DNA of 14,078 nucleotides from Campylobacteraceae bacterium (lineage in GTDB: Bacteria > Campylobacterota > Campylobacteria > Campylobacterales > Sulfurospirillaceae). Below, piece by piece: positions 1-6,060 of this stretch; position 1 is the first letter of the stretch; every line of letters begins with the position of its first letter. The stretch lies in NCBI GenBank assembly GCA_019162915.1, contig JAFLKZ010000072.1:10317-24394 (forward strand). The letters run 5' to 3'. Both the position numbers and the translations under genes were made by a program. Under the pieces are notes generated by a model. That model did no database searches, was not told the DNA's origin, and worked only from the letters and a program-made list of their open reading frames with translations.

Positions 1-1
1 T

Positions 2-841
2 CCTGCTGACAAAGCTGCTCTCAAAAGAGGCGATAAGATTTTAAAGATAGATGGCAAAACACTTAAACAAATGAACCTTAAAGATGTTGCACAAGAGCTA
101 AGAGGTGCTGCTAATACTAAGGTAAAACTAACTATTTTAAAGAAAAATAGTAAAAATCAAATTGATATGTTATTGACTCGAAAAATGATGGATACAGATC
201 TTATTACGTCTAAGATGTTGCACGGCAATATCGCTCATTTAAAAATAAATTCGTTTAGTCAAAATTCTCTTCATGAGATGATTGATGATTTAGAATTTAT
301 TGCTGCACAAAATTATGGAAAATTAAATGGTATGGTTTTAGATTTAAGAGATAATCCAGGCGGTGCTTTAACCAGTGGCATTGCAATCGCTTCACTTTTT
401 TTACCTAGTGACGCAGTAATTATCAATGTTGAAAGTCGTCAAAAAGAAGATAAAAGACAGTATAAAAACACGCTTTCCGATTATGATGGTGCAGAATACG
501 CTTCAAGGCTCACTGCGATGCAGTTTTTAAAGACAATTCCCCTTGTGATTATCGTCAATGGCGATTCTGCTGGTAGTTCGGAGATAGTTGCGTCTTCTTT
601 ACAGGAGCATGATAGAGCGCTTGTAGTGGGCGTTTCCACATTGGGAAAAGATACTTTTGCAACCATCTTCCCGCTTACTTCCAAGCCTTCTGCTATCAAA
701 TTAGCAACAGCACGTTGGACAACGCCTAAGGGTAAAAGTGTGTGGCCCAATGGGGTTATTCCTAATGTCGAAGTTATTGGAGAAATTGATGAAGAAGATG
801 CTCCACTGGTTGAAGCCTTGAAAATTTTAAGTAAAAAATAG
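2..841 (+). CDS. S41-family C-terminal processing peptidase-like protein, 5'-truncated, catalytic residues apparently altered
   Basis: Partial gene: the reading frame is open from the left edge (codons from position 2), so the true start lies outside the window; 279 residues are visible. The first ~60 residues read as the end of a PDZ domain (ALKRGDKILKIDGK, then a helix). The S41 core follows with the hallmark LDLRDNPGG and the block around NGDSAGSSEIVA, then VVGVSTLGKDT. Known S41/CtpA/CtpB enzymes are periplasmic or envelope proteases using a Ser-Lys-Gln triad, with Ser 25 residues before Lys and Gln 4 after it. Here Lys216 (codon 647-649) is kept, but the residue 25 before it is Gly191 (codon 572-574; Ser192 follows) and the residue 4 after it is Ala220. 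Family membership is clear; proteolytic activity is doubtful. It ends 2 bp from the end of the convergent CheX-like gene. The N-terminal signal sequence, if any, is not visible. Confidence 0.9.
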   Translation, partial: PADKAALKRGDKILKIDGKTLKQMNLKDVAQELRGAANTKVKLTILKKNSKNQIDMLLTRKMMDTDLITSKMLHGNIAHLKINSFSQNSLHEMIDDLEFIAAQNYGKLNGMVLDLRDNPGGALTSGIAIASLFLPSDAVIINVESRQKEDKRQYKNTLSDYDGAEYASRLTAMQFLKTIPLVIIVNGDSAGSSEIVASSLQEHDRALVVGVSTLGKDTFATIFPLTSKPSAIKLATARWTTPKGKSVWPNGVIPNVEVIGEIDEEDAPLVEALKILSKK

Positions 842-843
842 CC

Positions 844-1890
844 TTACTTCGTCACGAACATATAAAAAGGTTTTCCATTTAGTTGCATATCTATCCAAAT
901 GCCATTATCGCCCGAAGTATCATTCATCGCAGATTTAAGGGAGGTATAGGTTTTAGGAAGTTCAAAAAGTACTTTGATCTCCTTATTAGAAAAGATAGCT
1001 TTGGCTGAACCTGTGATAATGTTACAAAATTCACCAATTCCATCGGTAATAGAATCCATATCATCACTATCAATACTTTCGCCCAACATAGATTCTAAAG
1101 CAATAATAGCAATATCACGTGGAAATATAAGGAAAAAACTACCACTAATATCTCCTTTAAATTTCATAGCCGCAATAATAACTTCACGTCCTAACTTTTC
1201 ATTAAAAGGCATGATGTCATGCTTTATCTTTTGCGCTTCAAGCCCTGTAATAGTGACAAGAGAATTGACAGCCGTATCGATAAAAATAGGTAAGTTAAGG
1301 ATGAGTTGCTTCGAAAGAGGTAAACTTTTGGCTACTGGATTTAAAGTACTTTCTTTAAGATTGATGGCATTTTGGGTTATCGTCATATCGTAATTTTTAA
1401 GAGAAGCTTTTTGTGTAAAATCTATCAAGTCTTGAGCGTGAACAACAACGTATCCTAGTTTTACAAGTTCGCTGGAAAGTTTATCTGCATTTTGTGCATC
1501 TTCTTCATAAACCAAAATACTAAGCTGTTTTTTAAAAGAACGAGGATTTAAAAAAAGTGTTGCTGCTGTAATATTTTGAAAAAGTTTAACTTGTGTTTGA
1601 GAAGTCAAACTTTTAAGTTTATCAAAAGTTGCTTTATCATAATCACCAAGAGCGATAGGTATCGTTAATTTTTGACTTACTTTATCCAGTTGTTTAAGAA
1701 AATCCTCAAAATGAATATTTTCGTTAGAATGAGGCATATTTTTAATCGATACAAAAATACCTTTAATCTGTTTTTCCATAATAAGGTTTTTAAAATTTAA
1801 AAGAGCATTCATGAAAATATTGTTTTTATGTTCTTCAATTTTCTCGTTATAGTGAAAAATAATAATAGAATTTTGAATGGTATGTGTCAT
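844..1890 (-). CDS. CheX/CheC-like chemotaxis phosphatase domain protein with degenerate receiver-like middle region
   Basis: 348 residues, soluble, no membrane segment. Three parts can be seen. Residues ~1-115 are an alternating strand/helix region of unknown type, perhaps STAS-like. Residues ~122-180 resemble the first half of a response-regulator receiver: strand QLSILVYEED, a helix, GYVVVHA, then NYDMTITQ. The residue at the usual phospho-acceptor Asp is Gln173, so it should not be phosphorylated like CheY. Residues ~200-348 match the CheX/CheC/FliY phosphatase fold, with the signature D283-x3-E287-x2-N290 followed by Pro312; E and N of this motif act on CheY-phosphate in known members. 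The probable role is to dephosphorylate a CheY-type regulator or to act as a regulated adaptor in chemotaxis. No other che or fla gene is visible nearby. The ATG at 1890 lies only ~12 bp from a TATAAT box, so the message may be leaderless, or translation may start at Met27 (codon 1812-1810). Confidence 0.8.
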   Translation of the reverse strand: MTHTIQNSIIIFHYNEKIEEHKNNIFMNALLNFKNLIMEKQIKGIFVSIKNMPHSNENIHFEDFLKQLDKVSQKLTIPIALGDYDKATFDKLKSLTSQTQVKLFQNITAATLFLNPRSFKKQLSILVYEEDAQNADKLSSELVKLGYVVVHAQDLIDFTQKASLKNYDMTITQNAINLKESTLNPVAKSLPLSKQLILNLPIFIDTAVNSLVTITGLEAQKIKHDIMPFNEKLGREVIIAAMKFKGDISGSFFLIFPRDIAIIALESMLGESIDSDDMDSITDGIGEFCNIITGSAKAIFSNKEIKVLFELPKTYTSLKSAMNDTSGDNGIWIDMQLNGKPFYMFVTK

Positions 1891-1902
1891 ATGCCCTATT
1901 TT

Positions 1903-1908
1903 ATTATA
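1903..1908 (-). promoter_or_regulatory. -10 box for the CheX-like gene
   Basis: A perfect TATAAT on the minus strand, preceded by GA. The expected start of transcription is near 1896, leaving only about 6 nt before the ATG at 1890. No clear -35 hexamer is seen, which is usual for the major sigma factor in this phylum. Confidence 0.5.
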
Positions 1909-1945
1909 TCAATTTAATGTCACAAAATTGTATCAAATTAATCTT
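1907..1945. repeat. Direct repeat in the divergent promoter region (possible operator)
   Basis: TATCAATTTAATGTC (1907-1921) and TATCAAATTAATCTT (1931-1945) match at 12 of 15 positions and are 24 bp apart. A CAATTT/AAATTG inverted pair (1910-1915 and 1925-1930) lies across them. They sit between the two outward-facing -10 boxes, where a regulator could act on both genes. In such AT-rich DNA chance similarity is a real possibility. Confidence 0.3.
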
Positions 1946-1971
1946 TGAACTTTATTGAACCAAACTCTAGC

Positions 1972-1977
1972 TATAAT
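1972..1977 (+). promoter_or_regulatory. -10 box for the small helical protein gene
   Basis: A perfect TATAAT within GCTATAATA. The in-frame ATG at 1980 begins only 3 bp after the box, too close to be on the transcript with a leader. This supports the next in-frame ATG at 2010 as the true start. TTGAAC occurs twice upstream (1945-1950 and 1955-1960), but neither has ideal -35 spacing. Confidence 0.5.
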
Positions 1978-2009
1978 AAATGGAATTTTTTTTAGGTGAA
2001 TCCCAAAGC

Positions 2010-2423
2010 ATGAAATCTCATTATGATGATATTGATTTACTCATAAAACAACACATTGAATATGCTATTAGTAGTGAAGTGCATAAAAATATAGAAGATT
2101 CAATCTTTTTTTCAAGTTATACGATTAGTTTAGAAGTATTTCAAAATAGCACGCAGAAGTTAAAAAGTAAAGTTAAAAACGGCCACTTGGAACAGATAGA
2201 ATTTTTAAGAGAAGATGCCCAAAAATTTATAGCAAAACATGCACTTAGTATCGATATACAAAGTGACCAGTATCGTTATTTACTCACCGCTCTTTTGAAG
2301 GCGCAAATAAAAATAAATGAAGCCATAATTTTGCATTTTAAGAGTTTATGTAAAAAAGCACATAGTTTGGATTATTTAGAAGAGAGGGCAGAGCAGATTT
2401 GCAAGCTACTTTGCGATGAGTAA
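2010..2423 (+). CDS. Small helical protein of unknown function; part resembles a tyrosine-recombinase N-terminal region
   Basis: 137 residues from the ATG at 2010, chosen because AGGTGA (1994-1999) precedes it and the upstream ATG at 1980 overlaps the promoter. The protein is predicted to be almost wholly alpha-helical, charged and soluble, with no signal peptide or membrane helix. I do not recognise a named family. Residues ~60-110, however, follow a pattern I associate with the N-terminal segment of some bacterial and phage-type tyrosine recombinases: a helix (EDAQKFIAKH), then LSIDIQSDQYRYLL, then ALLKAQI leading into another helix. None of the catalytic domain (Arg...His-x-x-Arg...Tyr) is present, so it is not an integrase. 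It could be a domesticated fragment, a protein-interaction module, or an unrelated look-alike. It has its own promoter and is followed by the separate promoter of pyk, so it is probably monocistronic. Confidence 0.65.
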   Translation: MKSHYDDIDLLIKQHIEYAISSEVHKNIEDSIFFSSYTISLEVFQNSTQKLKSKVKNGHLEQIEFLREDAQKFIAKHALSIDIQSDQYRYLLTALLKAQIKINEAIILHFKSLCKKAHSLDYLEERAEQICKLLCDE

Positions 2424-2464
2424 AACTTCATCACGCTAAAGTGCTTTACATGTACGGTCTATGA

Positions 2465-2470
2465 TATAAT
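2465..2470 (+). promoter_or_regulatory. -10 box for pyk
   Basis: TATAAT in ATGATATAAT, about 50 bp before the pyk start codon. A weak TTTACA (2445-2450) lies upstream with a short 14-bp spacing. The leader ends in a good ribosome-binding site, AGGA at 2511-2514, 6 nt from the ATG. Confidence 0.6.
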
Positions 2471-2520
2471 TTCGTAATTAAATAATAGTATAGTTTAAGA
2501 GATAAAAATAAGGAAAAATA

Positions 2521-3966
2521 ATGTATAAAAAAACAAAAATATTAGCAACAGTTGGACCAGCGAGTGATAGCGTAGAAATTTTAGAAGGATTAATTAACGC
2601 TGGCGTCAACGTATTTCGTCTTAACTTTAGCCATGGAACCCATGAATACCACGCAAGTACACTAGCAAAAATAAGAGAAGCTGAAAAAAATGTCAAAAGA
2701 AAAGTAGGCGTTTTACAAGATATTTGTGGTCCTAAAATTAGGGTTGGAAAACTCGAAGAGGATTTCTTTTTAGAAGCAGGCGATACGGTATGGTTTGTAA
2801 AAGAAGAGATGGTTGGTAAAAAGTTAGGTGAGGGTAAATATCAATTATGTATTAATCAACCACAAATCTTAGATATGCTAAAAGCTGGCGAATACATCTA
2901 TCTTTATGATGGTAGCATTAGAGCTAAGGTTATTGAAGTTGGTGAGAGAATTGTTACGGTAATTGAAAATAGTGGCAAGCTTTCTTCGAATAAAGGTGTA
3001 AATTTCCCAAACACTGTCATCAACATTGAAGTCATTACGCCTAAAGATGAAGCTGATTTATTGTGGGGTGCACAAAATGGTGTTGATTTTGTAGCGGTAT
3101 CTTTTGTTCAAAGTGCTAAAGATATTATACATGTAAGAGAGATTTTAAAAGCGCACGATTCACACGCACATATTTTTGCAAAGATTGAGAAGTTTGATGC
3201 GGTGGAGAGAATTGATGAAATTTTAGAAGTAAGTGATGGCATTATGGTCGCAAGAGGCGATTTAGGTATTGAAGTGCCTTATTATAAAGTTCCTAGTATT
3301 CAAAAAAGACTTATTGCTAAAGCCAATGCAGCGTCAAAGCCTGTCATTACAGCTACACAAATGTTGCTTTCAATGGCTGAAAAAGAGATGGCGACAAGAG
3401 CTGAAATTAGCGATGTTGCTAATGCTGTTTTGGATGGAACGGACGCTGTTATGCTCTCAGAAGAAAGTGCTATCGGTAAAAATCCTATCAATGTTGTTGA
3501 GGTTATGACCGCTACGATTAAAGAGATTGAGGCTGTTTATCCTTACAATAAATTTGATGTTTTTCCTTTTTTAGACGAAACGGATATTATCTCCTCTTCA
3601 ACAGCAAGACTAGCTGATAGACTAGGTGTTGAGGCAATGATTTCATTGACAAGTTCAGGAAAATCTGCACGAAAACTAGCGCGTTATCGTATTAAAGCAG
3701 ACATTTATGCAGTAACACATGATGAGAGAACAGCAAGGTCTCTCACGATTGCATGGGGTGTTAAACCGATTATGAATATTGAAGCGAGTAATCTTAATAT
3801 GATGTTGGGGCATACGCTTCAAAATGGAATTGAGCAAGGTTTAATTAGTAAAGAAAAAACTTATATCGTTACTGCAGGCTATCCAGCAGGTATTGAGGGA
3901 AGTACTAACTTTATTCGTATTTTGAAAAAAGAGCAGATAGAATATTATACTGACATGGTATTATAG
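2521..3966 (+). CDS. pyk: Pyruvate kinase
   Basis: 481 residues, normal full length. It catalyses phosphoenolpyruvate + ADP to pyruvate + ATP in the cytoplasm. The N-terminal TIM-barrel start is seen at KILATVGPAS with NFSHG (35-39), which contributes nucleotide and K+ ligands. The B domain follows at ~74-170. The active-site block AKIEK has catalytic Lys221 and Mg-ligand Glu223, followed by MVARGDLGIE with Asp247. The effector helix region TRAEISDVANAVLDGTDAVM and the C-terminal allosteric domain (from ~345) are complete. Small departures from the usual consensus are TQMLLSM for TQMLESM and MLSEESA for MLSGETA. It has its own promoter and a 3' hairpin, and the neighbours have separate signals, so it is likely transcribed alone. 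Confidence 0.96.
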   Translation: MYKKTKILATVGPASDSVEILEGLINAGVNVFRLNFSHGTHEYHASTLAKIREAEKNVKRKVGVLQDICGPKIRVGKLEEDFFLEAGDTVWFVKEEMVGKKLGEGKYQLCINQPQILDMLKAGEYIYLYDGSIRAKVIEVGERIVTVIENSGKLSSNKGVNFPNTVINIEVITPKDEADLLWGAQNGVDFVAVSFVQSAKDIIHVREILKAHDSHAHIFAKIEKFDAVERIDEILEVSDGIMVARGDLGIEVPYYKVPSIQKRLIAKANAASKPVITATQMLLSMAEKEMATRAEISDVANAVLDGTDAVMLSEESAIGKNPINVVEVMTATIKEIEAVYPYNKFDVFPFLDETDIISSSTARLADRLGVEAMISLTSSGKSARKLARYRIKADIYAVTHDERTARSLTIAWGVKPIMNIEASNLNMMLGHTLQNGIEQGLISKEKTYIVTAGYPAGIEGSTNFIRILKKEQIEYYTDMVL

Positions 3967-3972
3967 AGTTAC

Positions 3973-4008
3973 AAGGTAGCCTAGGGAATTTTTTCTGCGG
4001 GCTACCTT
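3973..4008 (+). terminator. Hairpin after pyk, possible transcript end
   Basis: A perfect 9-bp stem, AAGGTAGCC (3973-3981) with GGCTACCTT (4000-4008), starts 7 nt after the pyk stop codon. The 18-nt loop contains a run of six T. There is no T tract after the stem, so it is not a classical intrinsic terminator. It may be an mRNA 3'-end stabiliser or an atypical terminator. Confidence 0.5.
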
Positions 4009-4074
4009 ATCCACTAAAGCTAGCTATTGCAATTAACAAAAAAATATTTAATATTACCTTAAAGAATTTTTCGG

Positions 4075-4080
4075 TACAAT
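4075..4080 (+). promoter_or_regulatory. -10 box for rplU-rpmA
   Basis: TACAAT in CGGTACAATCC, giving a leader of about 35 nt before rplU. The ribosome-binding site AGAAGGA (4107-4113) is 7 nt from the ATG. The T-rich stretch upstream (4067-4071) is typical of promoters in this phylum; no good -35 is visible. Confidence 0.55.
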
Positions 4081-4120
4081 CCAAACCCAAATAAAAATCT
4101 CTCCCAAGAAGGACATACGC

Positions 4121-4429
4121 ATGTATGCAATTATAAAAAATGGCGGGAAGCAATATAAAGTTCAAGAAGGCGACTATTTAAATGTCGATAGACTTGACGC
4201 TCAGCCAAAAGAGAAAATAGTAGTGACGGAAGTTTTAGCTGTAAATAATGGCGAACTTATAGTGGGTGCCCCATTCGTCAATGGTGCTACAGTAGAACTT
4301 GAAGTTGTTACTGAAGGCAAAGATAAGAAAGTTATTAGCTTTAAAAAGCGTAGACGTAAAGACTCCAAAGTCAAGCGCGGTTTTAGAAGACAATATACTA
4401 GAGTAAAAGTTATAAGCATTAAAGCTTAA
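4121..4429 (+). CDS. rplU: 50S ribosomal protein L21
   Basis: 102 residues, the normal length for bacterial L21. It is a beta-barrel protein that binds 23S rRNA in the large subunit next to L20. The start MYAIIKNGGKQYKVQEGD is the typical L21 N-terminus, and the basic stretch KKRRRKDSKVKRGFRRQYTR near residues 75-94 is the rRNA-binding loop. It is the first gene of the rplU-rpmA pair, an arrangement kept across most bacteria, and these are usually followed by obg, as here. The 141-nt gap to rpmA is longer than the usual few dozen bases and contains several hairpins (listed separately). Confidence 0.97.
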   Translation: MYAIIKNGGKQYKVQEGDYLNVDRLDAQPKEKIVVTEVLAVNNGELIVGAPFVNGATVELEVVTEGKDKKVISFKKRRRKDSKVKRGFRRQYTRVKVISIKA

Positions 4430-4444
4430 CCTATAAAAAATTCT

Positions 4445-4539
4445 GCCAACAAAGTTGGCTAGCTTCAGTGCCAAAGTGGCTAACGTAGTCAAAAGAGTTT
4501 TGCTTTTTTGACGTTTGATAAAGTTTTTTAAAACTTTAT
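4445..4539 (+). other. Cluster of hairpins in the rplU-rpmA spacer
   Basis: The non-coding spacer 4430-4570 can fold into successive stems: GCCAAC/GTTGGC (4445-4450 with 4454-4459); GCCA/TGGC (4470-4473 with 4477-4480); GTCAAAA/TTTTGAC (4488-4494 with 4506-4512), rich in T on its 3' side; and a near-perfect 22-bp palindrome ATAAAGTTTT-TT-AAAACTTTAT (4518-4539). TTGGC (4455-4459) can instead pair with GCCAA (4470-4474), which would disrupt the first two stems. This could be a partial terminator, a processing site or a regulatory RNA element setting the L21/L27 ratio. The structures are read by eye. Confidence 0.4.
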
Positions 4540-4570
4540 ATAGATAATTAAGAAAAACTAGGAGTAACTA

Positions 4571-4831
4571 ATGGCTCATAAGAAAGGTCAAGGAAGTACC
4601 CAGAATAATAGAGACTCAGCTGGACGTAGACTGGGTGTTAAAAAATTTGGTGGTGAATTTGTACGCGCAGGCAATATTATTATTCGTCAACGTGGAACAA
4701 AAGTACATGGTGGTAGCAATGTAGGTATGGGCAATGACCATACTTTATATGCGCTTATCGATGGATATGTTCAATTCCAACGAAAAGATAAAACAAGAAA
4801 TAAAGTTTCTGTAATCCCCGCAAGTTTGTAG
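4571..4831 (+). CDS. rpmA: 50S ribosomal protein L27
   Basis: 86 residues, full length. L27 sits in the large subunit, with its N-terminal tail reaching the peptidyl-transferase centre. The start MAHKKGQGSTQNNRDS is the classic N-terminus, without the cleavable extension found in Firmicutes. The conserved core RQRGTKVHGGSNVGMG (residues 40-55) is intact. The ribosome-binding site AGGAG (4560-4564) is 6 nt before the ATG. A strong intrinsic terminator follows directly, so rplU-rpmA end here and obgE needs its own promoter. Confidence 0.98.
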   Translation: MAHKKGQGSTQNNRDSAGRRLGVKKFGGEFVRAGNIIIRQRGTKVHGGSNVGMGNDHTLYALIDGYVQFQRKDKTRNKVSVIPASL

Positions 4832-4834
4832 AAT

Positions 4835-4860
4835 AAGGTGGACTTAGTCCACCTTTTTTT
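4835..4860 (+). terminator. Intrinsic terminator after rpmA
   Basis: A perfect 9-bp stem AAGGTGGAC (4835-4843) and GTCCACCTT (4847-4855) with a TTA loop, running directly into a T tract to 4860. It begins 4 nt after the rpmA stop codon. Confidence 0.9.
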
Positions 4861-4910
4861 CTTTCCCTCTTTAAAAGATACCTCTAATGATTATTGCCCC
4901 AAAATGTAGT

Positions 4911-4916
4911 TATTAT
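4911..4916 (+). promoter_or_regulatory. Candidate -10 box for obgE
   Basis: TATTAT lies in the 93-bp gap between the rpmA terminator and the obgE start. A promoter is required here because of the terminator, but the match is weak: TTGCCC at 4894-4899 is too close to be a good -35. The assignment of these exact bases is tentative. Confidence 0.3.
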
Positions 4917-4953
4917 AGGTATTGCTTACTTTAACACTTTAAAAGGTTTCAAA

Positions 4954-6060
4954 ATGTTTATAGATAATGTAGAAATAACACTAAGTTCTGGCAAAGGTGG
5001 ACCAGGGTCTGTTTCTTTTAGACGCGAAAAGCATGTTATACAAGGTGGCCCTGATGGGGGAGATGGCGGACGTGGTGGTGATGTTTATTTTAAAGTAGAC
5101 AAAAATACCCATACGCTTTCACATTTTAGAGGATTTCAGCATCTAAAAGCTAGAAATGGCGACCAAGGAATGGGTCGAAAAATGTACGGAAAATCAGGTG
5201 AATCTTTGGTCGTTATTGTTCCTCCTGGAACACAAGTTTTAGATAAAGAGAGCGGTGAAGTTTTACTTGATTTAGTCGAAGATGGTGAAAAAACGCTTTT
5301 CCTAGAAGGTGGAATGGGCGGTCTTGGCAATACCCACTTTAAGAGTTCTACGAACCAGCGCCCTGAGTTTGCACAACCAGGACGTGGTGGTCTCACTAAA
5401 GACGTAAGATTAGAGCTTAAACTTATCGCAGACGTAGGATTAGTTGGATTTCCTAATGTTGGAAAATCAACACTTATTTCTGTTATCTCCAATGCACAGC
5501 CAGAAATTGCCAATTATGAATTTACCACACTTACGCCAAAATTAGGTGTTGTGGTAACGGAAGATTATAGATCTTATGTGATGGCAGATATCCCTGGAAT
5601 TATTGAGGGTGCGAGTGAAGGAAGAGGACTAGGAATAGAGTTCTTAAAACATATTGAACGAACAAAATTTTTACTTTTTATGTGCGATTTAGCGAATTAC
5701 CGAGACTTAAAAGAGCAGTATTTTACACTTAAAAAAGAACTAAAAAACTTTTCAGATCAGTTATCTGGGAGAGATTTCGCGATTGCTTTAACAAGATGCG
5801 ATACGATGAGTGTTGAAGAAACCAATGAAAAAGTAGATGCATTTTTAGAATTACTTGAGTTAAAACCAAATGATTTAACGCGTAAATATAAGACGCGAGA
5901 GGATATTCATTCATTTGGACAAGATGTTTATGAGAGAGATACGTCATTGCCATTTTTTGTATTGCCAATCTCTTCCGTTTCAAAAATAAATATAGACGCC
6001 ATAAAATATGCATTATCAGATGTTATTACAAAGGTTCGTGATGAGAAGAGTAGTTGTTAA
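4954..6060 (+). CDS. obgE: Obg-family GTPase (ribosome assembly)
   Basis: 368 residues from the ATG at 4954, chosen because AAAGG (4942-4946) precedes it and MFIDNVEITLSSGKGGPG is the standard Obg start; a frame extension to a TTG at 4894 lacks support. Obg is an essential GTPase that binds the 50S subunit and links ribosome maturation to stress and the cell cycle. The Gly-rich Obg fold spans residues ~1-158 (GGDGGRGGDV, GGMGGLGNTHF). The G domain follows with G1 GFPNVGKST (165-173), switch and G3 DIPGIIEGAS (212-221) and G5 near ISS (339-341). The G4 motif, usually NKxD, reads TRCD (280-283). There is no long acidic C-terminal tail as in E. coli. It follows rplU-rpmA as in most bacteria, and its last 20 bp overlap proB. 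Confidence 0.95.
   Translation: MFIDNVEITLSSGKGGPGSVSFRREKHVIQGGPDGGDGGRGGDVYFKVDKNTHTLSHFRGFQHLKARNGDQGMGRKMYGKSGESLVVIVPPGTQVLDKESGEVLLDLVEDGEKTLFLEGGMGGLGNTHFKSSTNQRPEFAQPGRGGLTKDVRLELKLIADVGLVGFPNVGKSTLISVISNAQPEIANYEFTTLTPKLGVVVTEDYRSYVMADIPGIIEGASEGRGLGIEFLKHIERTKFLLFMCDLANYRDLKEQYFTLKKELKNFSDQLSGRDFAIALTRCDTMSVEETNEKVDAFLELLELKPNDLTRKYKTREDIHSFGQDVYERDTSLPFFVLPISSVSKINIDAIKYALSDVITKVRDEKSSC

Noticed and set aside
829..849. AAGTAA/TTACTT inverted repeat as a bidirectional terminator between the convergent genes
   Set aside because: A 6-bp AT-rich stem with a 9-nt loop and no T tract on either side is not enough to call a terminator.
974..1393. Plus-strand open frame opposite the CheX-like gene
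   Set aside because: It is a shadow of the minus-strand gene, with no recognisable motif and no ribosome-binding site of note.
1980..2009. ATG at 1980 as the start of the small helical protein gene
   Set aside because: It lies 3 bp after a perfect -10 box and has no ribosome-binding site; the ATG at 2010 is preceded by AGGTGA.
4894..4953. Upstream extension of obgE to a TTG codon
   Set aside because: No ribosome-binding site, no family similarity in the added residues, and it overlaps the likely promoter; the ATG at 4954 gives the standard Obg N-terminus.
5136..5513. Minus-strand open frame inside obgE
   Set aside because: It overlaps fully conserved Obg coding sequence and has the Ser/Pro-rich composition typical of an antisense shadow.
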